DNA of 31,694 nucleotides, from the NCBI GenBank assembly GCA_963720675.1, contig CAVRGH010000009.1, positions 1-31,694 on the forward strand, given 5' to 3'. This document shows, piece after piece, positions 6,513 through 15,330 of this stretch. Source of the stretch: JALHSW01 sp963720675 (lineage in GTDB: Bacteria > Actinomycetota > Acidimicrobiia > IMCC26256 > PALSA-555). The notes beneath the pieces are model-generated. The model ran no database searches, had not been told where the DNA came from, and saw nothing but the letters and a program-made list of their open reading frames with translations. The translations under genes and the position numbers were made by a program. Each line of letters begins with the position of its first letter. The first letter of the stretch is position 1.

Positions 6513-8095
6513 ACGAAGGCTGCGGCCTCGCGATCCCACGTGGCCTCGCTCAGCGCGCGTTCGCGCAGCTTCACCTTCTGCGTGCGCATCGTCGCCTCGG
6601 TCTTGGGCAACGACGCGACGAACTCGACATACCGCGGCACCATGAACTTCGGCATCCGGGGCACGAGGAACTCGATCAGCTCCCCGTGGGTCACCTCGGC
6701 ACCGTCGCGCAGCACGACGCACACCTTCACCTCGTCCTCGGAGTACTCGGAGGGCACTCCGAGCGCCGCGGCCTCGGCCACATCCGGGTGCTGGGCGACC
6801 AGCGCCTCCACCTCGAACGACGAGATGTTCTCCCCCCGGCGGCGGATCGCGTCCTTGATCCGGTCGACGAAGTAGTAGTTGCCCTCGACGTCGTAGCGGA
6901 ACGCGTCGCCCGTGTGGAACCAACCGTTGCGCCATGCCTGGGCGGTGACCTCGGGCATGCCGAAGTAGCCCTGGTTGAGCACCCAGGGCTCGCGCGTGCG
7001 CACGATGAGCTCGCCCACCTCGTCGGGACCGAGCGGTTGGTCGTGCTCGTCGACGATCTGCACCTCGTACCCGGCCCAGCCGCTGCAGAGCCTTCCGCAG
7101 CTCGTCGAGTTGGCCAGCGCGTAGCCGTCGGAGACGAACGCTCCCCCGATCTCGGTCATGCCGTAGCCGGTGCCGACCTCCACGCCGAAGCGCTCCTTGA
7201 ACTGGTCGACCTCGGGGACGAGCGGGCCCATCATCACGTGGCGGAGTGGGGTGTCGGCGTCGCCGGGCTGCTCGGGCTGGAGCAGGAGGAACGCCGCGAT
7301 GGGCCCGACGAGCCCGGCGCCGGTGATGCCGAACGCGCGCACGTCGTCCCAGAAGTGCTCGATCGAGAACTGCTCCCGTACCACCATGCGGGCCTCGAAG
7401 AGGGCTGCCTGGTACAGCATCGACTTCCCCGACACGTGGAACGCCGGGTACATCGCGTAGAAGCCCTCACCCGGCGCGACGAAGTCGCGGGGTGCGACGC
7501 TCACGAACGACCACAGCGTGCCCCACGGCATGAGCACGCCCTTCGACGGGCCGGTGGTGCCGGACGTGTAGATGATCGCGGCGATGTCCCAGTAGTCCGG
7601 GCCCGCGAAGTCGGTCGCCGGCGTGGCGTCGGCGAAGAACTCGGCTCCGGTGAGCACGCGTCCCGCCAGCCCGACCGGCGCTGTGTCCGCGTCGAGGACC
7701 ACGACGGTGCTCAGCGCGCCCAGGTCGGCGGCGACCTCGGCCAGCTGGGGCACGAACCGCTCGCTCAGCACGAGGGTCGTCGCCTCGGAGTTGTCGATCA
7801 GGTAGCGGAGCATCTGACCCCGGTACATGTTGTTCGCCGGCACCTCGATTGCCCCGAGCCAGGTGAGGCCGAGCCACGCGTGGAAGGCCTCGAACGAGTT
7901 CGGCAGCATCGTGACGACGTGCTCGCCGGGAGCCACGCCCGCCCGCCGGAAGGCGTCGGCCCAGCGCAGGTTCTCCTCGTGGAGCTCGCGCCGGGTCAGC
8001 TCACGGCCGGCGACGTCCTGCATCGCGATGGCGTCGGGCTGCTCGTCGGCCAGGCGCGCCAGCAGGTGCGGCAGGACGTGGTCGCGCTCGAGCAT
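6503..8095 (-). CDS. Acyl-CoA ligase (AMP-forming, ANL superfamily)
   Basis: An intact 530-residue adenylate-forming enzyme that should activate a carboxylic acid to its CoA ester via an acyl-adenylate. Motifs in order: phosphate loop IIYTSGTTGPSKG (about residues 174-186), A5 region TGYGMTEIGGAF, FHTGDAFRYD with the ribose-binding Asp, hinge VDRIKDAIRRRGENIS, and a C-terminal lysine region LPKTEATMRTQKVKL. The MRTQK form of the last motif occurs in CaiC-like and medium/long-chain ligases. Start is ATG at 8093-8095. It leads an operon with the PaaG-like crotonase. A palindromic operator lies 48 bp upstream and is shared with the divergent DinB-like gene. Substrate not predictable. Confidence 0.88.
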   Translation of the reverse strand: MLERDHVLPHLLARLADEQPDAIAMQDVAGRELTRRELHEENLRWADAFRRAGVAPGEHVVTMLPNSFEAFHAWLGLTWLGAIEVPANNMYRGQMLRYLIDNSEATTLVLSERFVPQLAEVAADLGALSTVVVLDADTAPVGLAGRVLTGAEFFADATPATDFAGPDYWDIAAIIYTSGTTGPSKGVLMPWGTLWSFVSVAPRDFVAPGEGFYAMYPAFHVSGKSMLYQAALFEARMVVREQFSIEHFWDDVRAFGITGAGLVGPIAAFLLLQPEQPGDADTPLRHVMMGPLVPEVDQFKERFGVEVGTGYGMTEIGGAFVSDGYALANSTSCGRLCSGWAGYEVQIVDEHDQPLGPDEVGELIVRTREPWVLNQGYFGMPEVTAQAWRNGWFHTGDAFRYDVEGNYYFVDRIKDAIRRRGENISSFEVEALVAQHPDVAEAAALGVPSEYSEDEVKVCVVLRDGAEVTHGELIEFLVPRMPKFMVPRYVEFVASLPKTEATMRTQKVKLRERALSEATWDREAAAFVTG

Positions 8096-8142
8096 GACCG
8101 GTCTCCCGTTCTCCGTTGTCGGTGCAGATCGTCGGCTCGAAT

Positions 8143-8158
8143 GTTAGCGAGCGTTCAC
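8143..8158. promoter_or_regulatory. 16-bp palindromic operator, copy 2, next to a probable -10
   Basis: GTTAGCGAGCGTTCAC: half-sites GTTAGCG and CGTTCAC separated by AG, fitting GTNARYNNNNRYTNAC. It lies between the acyl-CoA ligase (start 8095, minus) and the DinB-like gene (start 8178, plus). TAACAT at 8165-8170 is 7 bases before the GTG at 8178, the arrangement seen at leaderless actinobacterial promoters; a bound repressor would cover the region just upstream. Confidence 0.65.
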
Positions 8159-8177
8159 TGACGGTAACATCCGCGCC

Positions 8178-8963
8178 GTGGCCCAGGACAGGGCGGTGCT
8201 CCGCGACCTCGAGGCCGAGCAGGCGGACCTCGACGCCACCGTGCAGTCCCTCGACGCGAGCGCGTGGCGCGCCCCGACGCCGGCGGAGGGTTGGGACGTC
8301 CGGGACTGCATCGCCCACCTCGCGGTGGCCGAGGACCTTGCCGCGCTGGCCCTCGAGGATCCGGACGGGTTCGCCCGCCGGCTCGACGCGTACCTCACCG
8401 ACCTCGAGCACACCGAGGCCGCGCTCGTCGAACGCGGCCGGTCGATGGCCGGCGACGACGTGCTCGCGTGGTGGCGAACGGCGCGGCGCGCGACGTTCGC
8501 TGCGCTGGGTGCGCGCGACCCGCATGATCGGGTGCCCTGGGTCGCGGGTCCGATGTCGGTCGAGTCGTTCGCCACTGCTCGCCTGATGGAGACGTGGGCG
8601 CACGGCACCGACATCCGCGATGCGCTCGACGTCGCGACGCCGGCGACGCCCCGTCTGCGCCACGTCGCCGACCTCGGTGTCCGGACGCGACGCTTCGCGT
8701 ACGCGGTCCACGGGCTCCCGGTTCCCGATGACGACGTACGCGTCGAGCTGTGGGCACCCGACGGCAGCACCTGGACCTGGGGGACCAGCGCGACCGACAC
8801 CGTCCGGGGACCCGCGCTCGACTTCTGCCGCGTGGTCACCCAGCGCGCCCACCCCGACGACACCGAGCTCGACATCCGGGGGCGAGCCGCCCACGAGTGG
8901 CTCTCGATCGCGCAGGCGTTCGCGGGACCACCGACACGCCCCCGGCCCGGGCGCGGACGGTGA
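8178..8963 (+). CDS. DinB/maleylpyruvate-isomerase-like metal-binding protein (TIGR03084-like)
   Basis: A 261-residue intact protein with GTG start. The N-terminal four-helix region has WDVRDCIAHLAVAEDLAALA, whose His lies where mycothiol-dependent maleylpyruvate-isomerase-like proteins bind metal. Later RLMETWAHGTDIRDAL supplies the E-x3-H-x2-D-like partner residues. The C-terminal part ends in a WLSIAQAFAGPP tail typical of the TIGR03084 group. Such proteins are thought to use a thiol cofactor (mycothiol in Actinobacteria) and a divalent metal; the reaction is unknown here. The gene is divergent from the acyl-CoA ligase and shares its operator, so co-regulation with acyl-CoA metabolism is likely. 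The Pro/Arg-rich tail (PPTRPRPGRGR) is probably disordered. Confidence 0.75.
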   Translation: MAQDRAVLRDLEAEQADLDATVQSLDASAWRAPTPAEGWDVRDCIAHLAVAEDLAALALEDPDGFARRLDAYLTDLEHTEAALVERGRSMAGDDVLAWWRTARRATFAALGARDPHDRVPWVAGPMSVESFATARLMETWAHGTDIRDALDVATPATPRLRHVADLGVRTRRFAYAVHGLPVPDDDVRVELWAPDGSTWTWGTSATDTVRGPALDFCRVVTQRAHPDDTELDIRGRAAHEWLSIAQAFAGPPTRPRPGRGR

Positions 8964-8972
8964 CCCCGAGCA

Positions 8973-10354
8973 TCACGGCCCCGACCCCACCGAGGCACGG
9001 GCGAGGGCCGTGTCGCGCTCGATCGTCCCGCGGGCGCGCAGGACGACGATGGCACCCGGGATCGTCGGGAGGACCGAGATCGCGAGCGCCACGCCGAGTG
9101 AGCCCGTCGCATCGCTGACGCCACCCACGACGAGAGGGCCGAGCGCGCTGCCGAGGGTGAGCAGGAAGGTGAACAGCGCGAAGCCCGTGCCGCGGCTGGC
9201 ACCGGGCAGCACGTCGGCGGTCGCCGCGGCGAAGTTCGGGAAGCCCAGCGTGAGCAGGAACGCCGCGAGCGTGAGGCCGAGCACCTGCAGCCCCAGCGAC
9301 GACATCGCGAGCGCCCCGAGCAGCGCGCCCGCTCCGAACACGAGGCTGGCACCCACGAGCAGGATCCGATGCTCGGGGTTGCGGGCCGTGAGCCGGTCGC
9401 CGAGCACCCCGCCCAGCACCGACCCCCCGATCCCCGCGGTGAGCGCCACGATCGCGGTCAGCCCGCTCGCGGTCGACTCGCTCACGTCCTGCGTTCGCTC
9501 CAGGAAGGTCGGGAGCCAGAAGGCCAGACCGTTGAAGCCCAGGAAGGCGACGGTGAGGCCGACGTAGAGGCGGCGGACGGTCGGGATCCGGAGGGTCGCA
9601 CGCACGCGCGCGAGCTCACCGCGCACCCCGCCGTGGCGCTCGAGCTCCTCCAGGGGCGCGACCGCGAGCTCCTCGAGGGCGATCTCCGTCTCGGTCCCCG
9701 GCTCGACGGCCGCGCTCGCCGCCTCGTCGGGCCGAGCGCGGCCCGGTCGAGCTCCCCGCGCGGCGGCTCGGGCAGGCGCCAGCATGCCGCGGCCACGAGG
9801 AGCCCCGGCACCACCATGACCAGGAACGCGACCCGCCACCCGAAGGCCTCGCCCACCACCCCGCCGACGCCGATCCCGATCCCGACGCCGACCAGGTACG
9901 CGAGACGCTGGGCGGCGTAGACCCGCCCGCGCAGGCTCGGGGCGTACGAGTCGGCGAGGAGGCTGCTCGCCGGCGGGTTGTCGAGGTGCGTGGCCAGGCC
10001 GAGCACGACGCGGAAGGCGAAGAACATCCAGAACGCGATCGCGACCGCGCTCGCGGTGGTGCACACCGCCCACGTCGCGAGGATCAGCCCGAGCACCCGG
10101 CCCCGCGGGCGGTGGTCGGCGAGCCAGCCGCCGGGCACGAGCGCGAACAGCCCCGCGATGGCCGCCGCAGTCGCGATCGCGCCGGCCCACGTGTCCGAGA
10201 AGCCCCACTCGTCCTGGAGCAGGGGCAGCGCGCCGATCACGACGCTCGCCTCGGCGCCGTCGACCATGTTCACCGCCGTGAGGACCCAGGCCGGACGCCA
10301 CCCGTAGGGTGCGTCGGCGCGCGGGACTCGACGCCGGGCGTCGACGCGGCTCAC
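8973..10354 (-). CDS. MFS transporter, frameshifted
   Basis: Two halves of a 12-helix major facilitator. The first half (GWRPAWVLTAVNMVDGAEAS..., GGWLADHRPRGRVLGLIL with the loop 2-3 motif, NPPASSLLADSYAPSLRGRV) is in one frame. The second half (RRLYVGLTVAFLGFNGLAFW..., GGVLGDRLTARNPEHRILL, GFPNFAAATADVLPGASRG) is in another. The switch falls at GELDRAALGPDEAAS, near 9730-9745. The GTG start (10352-10354) overlaps the amidase stop as GTGA, so it is the last gene of the LivK-Liv fusion-amidase-MFS operon. The family is broad; import of a substrate or export of an amidase product are both possible. Confidence 0.8.
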
Positions 10355-11767
10355 GACACCGGTGCGCGTCGATCCAGCCACCCGCGCTCCGCCTCGAGCA
10401 CGGCGGCCACGCGCACGATCGTGGCCTCGTCGGCGGGCGCGCCGACCACCTGCACGCCCACCGGCAGACCCGCGTCGTCGGTCGCGAGCGGCAGCGACAT
10501 CGCGGGCTGGCCCGTCGTGTTCCAGAGCGCGGTGAAGGGCGTCAGCGCCCAGAACTCCATCACCCGCTCGATGCCCGCGTCGGTCATCGACCCGATCGGC
10601 GGCGGCGGGCCGGCCACGGTCGGTGAGAGGAACACGTCGTAGTCCTCGAAGAACTCGACCGTGCGACGCGACAGGGCCTGCAGCGCCTCGAGCGCGTTGA
10701 CGAAGTCGACCGCGCGCACCGTCTGGCCCATCTCCACGAGGGTGCGCATCCACGGGTCGAGGGTCTCCGGCGGCGGGTACGGGATCCGCTCGGCCGCCGC
10801 GGCATGCTGCGCCGCGAAGATCACCGCCGAGGACATCACGATGTCCTCGGCGTAGCCGGGCGGGACGACCTCATCGACGACGTGACCCTTCGTCTCGAGG
10901 ATCTCGGCCGCGTCCTGGGCTGCGGCCCGGTTGGCCGCGGCGCAGGCGTCGCGCTCGACCCCAGGATGAGGGTGGAACGCGACGCGCAGCGGCCGCGGCG
11001 CTTGTCCGGCCTCCTCGGCGAGCGGCCGCGCGAACGGCGGCGCCCACCACGCGTCGCCGACCGCGGGCCCCGACATCACGTCGAGCAGCGCAGCGGCGTC
11101 AGCCACCGTCCGGGCCAGCGGGCCGTTGATCGAGAAGAACTGCTGTGCACCGGGCGACGGCCGAGACCCGACCGCGCTGGGGCTTGAGGCCGACGACCCC
11201 GCACCATGCCGACGGGTTGCGGATGGACCCACCGCCGTCGGAGCCCTGGGAGATCGCGCACAGCCCGGCCGCGAGCGCCGCCGCGGCGCCCCCCGACGAG
11301 CCACCGCACGTGAGCTCGGGGTTCCAGGGGTTGCGACCCGGTGGGTATCCCGGCGGCTCGCTGATGTTCAGCGGTCCGAACTCCGGCACGATCGTCTTGC
11401 CGAGGATGACGAAGCCGGCCCGTCGGCACCGCGCCACCACCTCGTCGTCGTGCGCGGGAACGCGGTCGCGCCACTCCGCGGTCCCGTGGGTGGAACGGAT
11501 CCCCGCGGTGTCGCTGAGGTCCTTGATCGAGATCGGCACTCCGAGGAACGGCGGGTGCGGGCCGGTCCCGGCCAAGGCCTCGTCGGCCGCCGCCGCCTGG
11601 ACCCGTGCAGCGTCCGCGGCGACCGTGACGTACGCGTTGATCGTGGGGTTGAGCGCCTCGATCCGCTCGAGGTACACCTCGGTCAGCTCGGACGAGGTCA
11701 CGTCGCGTCGGCGTACACGCGCCGCCTGCTCGAGTGCGGGTGTGAACGCGAGGTCACGTTCGTCCAT
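10351..11767 (-). CDS. Amidase-signature family hydrolase (1 of 3), frameshifted
   Basis: The catalytic triad of the amidase-signature family is visible: Lys about 82 in PISIKDLSDTAG, the cis-Ser in CGGSSGGAAAA (about 158), and nucleophile Ser about 181 in GSDGGGSIRNPS. After LKPQRGRVS the frame changes (near 11160-11170) and continues SRPSPGAQQFFSINGPLART through to FTALWNTTGQPAMSLPLATD and a DRRAPVS end. Total about 470 residues, the usual size. Such enzymes hydrolyse amide bonds, less often esters or C-N bonds of larger molecules. The ATG (11765-11767) overlaps the 3' end of the fused ABC transporter gene by 14 bp, which ties the hydrolase to the imported substrate. It is a close paralogue of the gene at 26651. 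Confidence 0.85.
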
Positions 11768-14700
11768 GCGGGCCTCCTGGTCGTCCCGACGAGGACACCG
11801 GGGTCTCGGGTGGCTCGTCGTCTTCGTCGAGTCCGGACAGGTACGCCCGCTCGAGGTCGGCCATGTGCGCGCCGAGCTCGGCGGCCGTGCCCTGGAGCGC
11901 GACCCGCCCACGGCTCAGCACCACGACGCGATCAGCGATGCTGAGCGCCTCACTCGCGTGCTGCTCGACCAGGAGGACGCCGATCCCCCGATCGGCTGCT
12001 GCGCGCACCGCGCGCAGCAAGCGTGCCACGACGAGGGGCGCGAGGCCGAGCGAGAGCTCGTCGACCAGCAGCAGCCGCGGATCGCCGGCGAGCGCGCGGC
12101 CCAGCGTGAGCATCTGCTGCTCCCCACCCGACAGCAGTCCGGCCCGCCGCCGGAGGAGCGGAGCGAGCTCGGGGAACAGCTCGAGCGCCTCGTCGGTCGC
12201 ACCGCGCCGGAGCCGGAGGTTCCCGCTCACGCTGAGCGAGGTGAACACGGCTCGCTCCTCGGGCACGAACGCGAGACCCTGGCGGACGCGCTGCTGGAGC
12301 GGCGCGCCGGCCCGGGTGCCCAGGCACCGGACCTCGCCGGCGAGCGGGGAGAGCTCGCCGGCGATCGTGAGGAGTGTCGTGGTCTTGCCCGCGCCGTTCG
12401 GGCCGAGCAGTGCCACCACCTCGCCGGGGAGCACCTCGAGATCGAGGTCACGGATCGCCGCGAGGTCGCCGTAGCCGGCCGCGAGGCCGTGCACGGACAC
12501 GAGCGGCTCGGCGCTCGACGCCACGACGGCGCGCGCACGTTCGGTCGCCGGCTCGGGCTCGACGGGCTCCCCCAGGTAGGCCGTCACCACGGCCGGGGAT
12601 CGGCGGATCTCCTCGGGCGGGCCCTCGGCCAGCAGCCGACCCTCGTCGAGCACCACGACCCGGTCGCACACGTCGAGCACGAGACCGACGTCGTGCTCCA
12701 CGAGCAGGACCCCGATCCCCCACTCGACGGCGAGACGACGGATGAGCGCACCGAGATCGGCGGTCTCCTCGTCACTCAGCCCGGCGGCGGGCTCGTCGAG
12801 GAGGATCACCGATGGCATGGCCGCGACCGCACGCGCGATCGCGACGAGCCGCCGCCGTCCGTACGGCAGCTCTTCGGGCCGTGCGCCGAGGTCGGGCCCC
12901 AGCCCGAACTCGGCCACCGCGGCGGCCGCCGCGGGAGCAAGCGGTGAGCGTCGCGGCCAGACCAGGTCGCTCGCGTAGGCGCGGCGATCGCGGGGCTCGG
13001 AGGCGACGCGCAGATTCTCGAGGACGGTGAGGCTCTCGAACAGCTCGAGTGTCTGGAAGCTGCGCCCGAGGCCCGCGGCGGCCCGCCGGCGCGCGGACCA
13101 CTTCGCCGCCGGCTCGCCGTCGAGGAGCACCTCACCCGACGATCGGACGAACCCGGTCACGGCGTCGATGAACGTGGTCTTGCCCGCACCGTTCGGGCCG
13201 ATCAGGCCGACCACCTCACCCGGCCCCACGGTGATCGAGACGTCGTCGAGCGCAACCACGCCACCGAAGTGGACACCGAGGCCTCGCGTCTCGAGCGTCG
13301 CCGGTCGGGCGCGCGTGCGCTGTTCGCTCGCCGCGAGGATCTCCGCCTCGTCGAGCGGCGCCGCGGTTGCCAGCCGACGTCGGCGGCGCACGAACGCCTC
13401 GATCCGGTGCGGGAGCGAGGCGAATCCGTCCGGCACCAGGAGCAGGACCGCGAGCAGGACGAAGCCCAGCGCCACCTGCACCGACTCGGTGTCGTCGAGG
13501 ACGTCGCCGAAGATCGTGGTGACCGACGCGCCCGGCGCGATCGCACCGCCGATCACCGACCCGAGCACGAAGCCAACGCCGCCGATGACCGCGTAGATCG
13601 CGACGAAGATCGATTCGAAGATCGAGAACGTCGGGAGGAACACGGCGGTCGGGCGGCGGAAGGTGATGAGCACGCCCCCGATCGCCGCGATCGCGGCACT
13701 GAGGCCGAAGGCGTAGAGCTTGGCGCCGAACACCGAGATGCCCAGGGCCGCCGCCGCGCGCTCGTTGGAGCGGACGGCAACGAGGCGACGACCCGAGCGG
13801 CCGCGCCGGAGGTTGGCGACCATCAGTGCGGCCACGGTGAGCAGGGCGAGCGCGAACAGCGCGTACCGCTCCGGATGGTGCAACGGATCGATGCCGAGTC
13901 CCAGGAGATCGGGTGCCCCGATCTCCAGGCCGGTGATGCCGCCCGTCCGATCGGCGTTCCCGAGCACCCAGGCCTGGATCACGACGGCGAGCCCGAGCGT
14001 CGCGACGGCGAGATTCACTCCCCGTGTGCGCAGCGACGGCAGGCCGACCAGGACCCCGACGGGGACCGCCCCGAGCACGCCACAGAGGACGGCCACGGCG
14101 AACGACGCGCCCTCGTTCGCGACGAGCGACGCGGCGATCCACCCGCCGATGCCGGCGAGCGCGAACTGGGCGAGCGAGAGCTGGCCGGTGAACCCCGTCA
14201 CGACCACCAGGGAGAGCACGATGATCCCGAACGCGGCGCTCGTGGTCACGGCCTCGACCGCCGTCGTCGAGAGCACGGTGGCGACCAGCACCACGCCCAC
14301 CGCGAGGACCGGGACGAGGACGAGGGGCCGGATGCGGCCGGAACCCACCGCCGGCGGTCGCTCGGTGACGTCGCCCCGCAGGGGGAGCGACCGACCCAGG
14401 ACCACCAGCACCAGGATGATCACGAGGAACGGCACCGACTCGGCCCAGCCGTCGAGGGTGACGATCTCACCGCGCTGCTGGGTGAGGTAGGTCTGGAGCC
14501 ACGCGATCTCGGACTGGAGCACGCCGATCAGCAGTCCGCCCAGGAGGGTCAGCGGGAACGAGCGGAAGCCGCCCACCAGTGCGGCGGCGAGGGCGGGGAC
14601 GATGAGCAGCGTGAGCCCGATCACCGACAGGCCCGCGATGTTCACCACCAGGATCGCCGCGAGCACGGCGAGCATCGAACCGAGCGCCCAGTTCACCGTC

Positions 14701-15269
14701 GCGATGACGTCGGGCGAGACGCCCTGCGCCGCGGTCGCGCGACGGTTCTCGGCGACGGCGGTGGTCGCGAGACCGAAGCGGGTCAGGCGGTAGACGAGCG
14801 TGAGCACGATCGTGAGCACGACGCCGAACGCGAGGAGGATGGCGCGGTCCTCGCCGATGATCGTGTCCGGCAGCACCTCGATCGTCCCGATCGGCAGGAG
14901 CTTGGCGACGATGCGGGGCGAGTCGCCGTACTCGCTGTGCGCCCAGGCGAAGAGGATCGCGAAGATCCCGAGCGTCGCGGTCAGGCGCGAGATGGCGGGC
15001 GCCGTCCGCAGGGGGCGCATCACGAGCAGGTGGATGGCACCTCCGATGAGGGCACCGAAGCCCAACGCGAGCACCCAGGCCACCCAGGTCTGGGTCCCCG
15101 CCTCGCGCTGGGTGTAGAAGATGAAGGCCCCGACCATCCCGATCGCGCCGTGCGCGAAGTTCACGACGCCCGAGCCGCGGTAGACCAACACGACCCCGAG
15201 CGCGGTGATCGCGTAGACGGCGCCGGCGCCGAGCCCCAGGATCGCGAACCGCAGGATGTCTTGGGTCAC
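11754..15269 (-). CDS. Four-domain fused Liv-type ABC transporter (LivH-LivM-LivG-LivF in one chain)
   Basis: An uninterrupted 1171-residue ORF. Residues 1 to about 300: LivH-like permease (VYRGSGVVNFAHGAIGMVGA). About 310-630: LivM-like permease (GFTGQLSLAQFALAGIGGW; AVIGGVGFVLGSVIGGA). About 655-900: LivG-like ATPase, Walker A GPNGAGKTT at 691-699, signature LPYGRRRLVAIAR, Walker B VILLDEPAAGL. About 925-1150: LivF-like ATPase, Walker A at 956-964, signature LSGGEQQMLTLGR, LLLVDELSLGL. These four parts are normally separate genes or at most pairwise fusions; here one chain holds a complete transporter core. Start is GTG (15267-15269) with GGAGGA upstream. The binding protein precedes it by 61 bp, and amidase and MFS genes follow. 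Family substrates include branched-chain amino acids, short amides, urea and aromatic acids; the amidase favours an amide or acyl compound. Confidence 0.92.
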   Translation of the reverse strand: MTQDILRFAILGLGAGAVYAITALGVVLVYRGSGVVNFAHGAIGMVGAFIFYTQREAGTQTWVAWVLALGFGALIGGAIHLLVMRPLRTAPAISRLTATLGIFAILFAWAHSEYGDSPRIVAKLLPIGTIEVLPDTIIGEDRAILLAFGVVLTIVLTLVYRLTRFGLATTAVAENRRATAAQGVSPDVIATVNWALGSMLAVLAAILVVNIAGLSVIGLTLLIVPALAAALVGGFRSFPLTLLGGLLIGVLQSEIAWLQTYLTQQRGEIVTLDGWAESVPFLVIILVLVVLGRSLPLRGDVTERPPAVGSGRIRPLVLVPVLAVGVVLVATVLSTTAVEAVTTSAAFGIIVLSLVVVTGFTGQLSLAQFALAGIGGWIAASLVANEGASFAVAVLCGVLGAVPVGVLVGLPSLRTRGVNLAVATLGLAVVIQAWVLGNADRTGGITGLEIGAPDLLGLGIDPLHHPERYALFALALLTVAALMVANLRRGRSGRRLVAVRSNERAAAALGISVFGAKLYAFGLSAAIAAIGGVLITFRRPTAVFLPTFSIFESIFVAIYAVIGGVGFVLGSVIGGAIAPGASVTTIFGDVLDDTESVQVALGFVLLAVLLLVPDGFASLPHRIEAFVRRRRRLATAAPLDEAEILAASEQRTRARPATLETRGLGVHFGGVVALDDVSITVGPGEVVGLIGPNGAGKTTFIDAVTGFVRSSGEVLLDGEPAAKWSARRRAAAGLGRSFQTLELFESLTVLENLRVASEPRDRRAYASDLVWPRRSPLAPAAAAAVAEFGLGPDLGARPEELPYGRRRLVAIARAVAAMPSVILLDEPAAGLSDEETADLGALIRRLAVEWGIGVLLVEHDVGLVLDVCDRVVVLDEGRLLAEGPPEEIRRSPAVVTAYLGEPVEPEPATERARAVVASSAEPLVSVHGLAAGYGDLAAIRDLDLEVLPGEVVALLGPNGAGKTTTLLTIAGELSPLAGEVRCLGTRAGAPLQQRVRQGLAFVPEERAVFTSLSVSGNLRLRRGATDEALELFPELAPLLRRRAGLLSGGEQQMLTLGRALAGDPRLLLVDELSLGLAPLVVARLLRAVRAAADRGIGVLLVEQHASEALSIADRVVVLSRGRVALQGTAAELGAHMADLERAYLSGLDEDDEPPETPVSSSGRPGGPHGRT

Positions 15270-15330
15270 ACGTCCAGGTCCTCCGATTCGCCCGCCGGAT
15301 GCCCGGTCGGGCGATCCGACGGGCGCGGCG

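Noticed and set aside
5654..8161. An 835-codon open frame on the plus strand
   Set aside because: It is antisense to the crotonase and acyl-CoA ligase, which have full family motifs; the composition (Arg, His, Asp, Gly rich) is the usual reverse-strand artefact of high-GC DNA.
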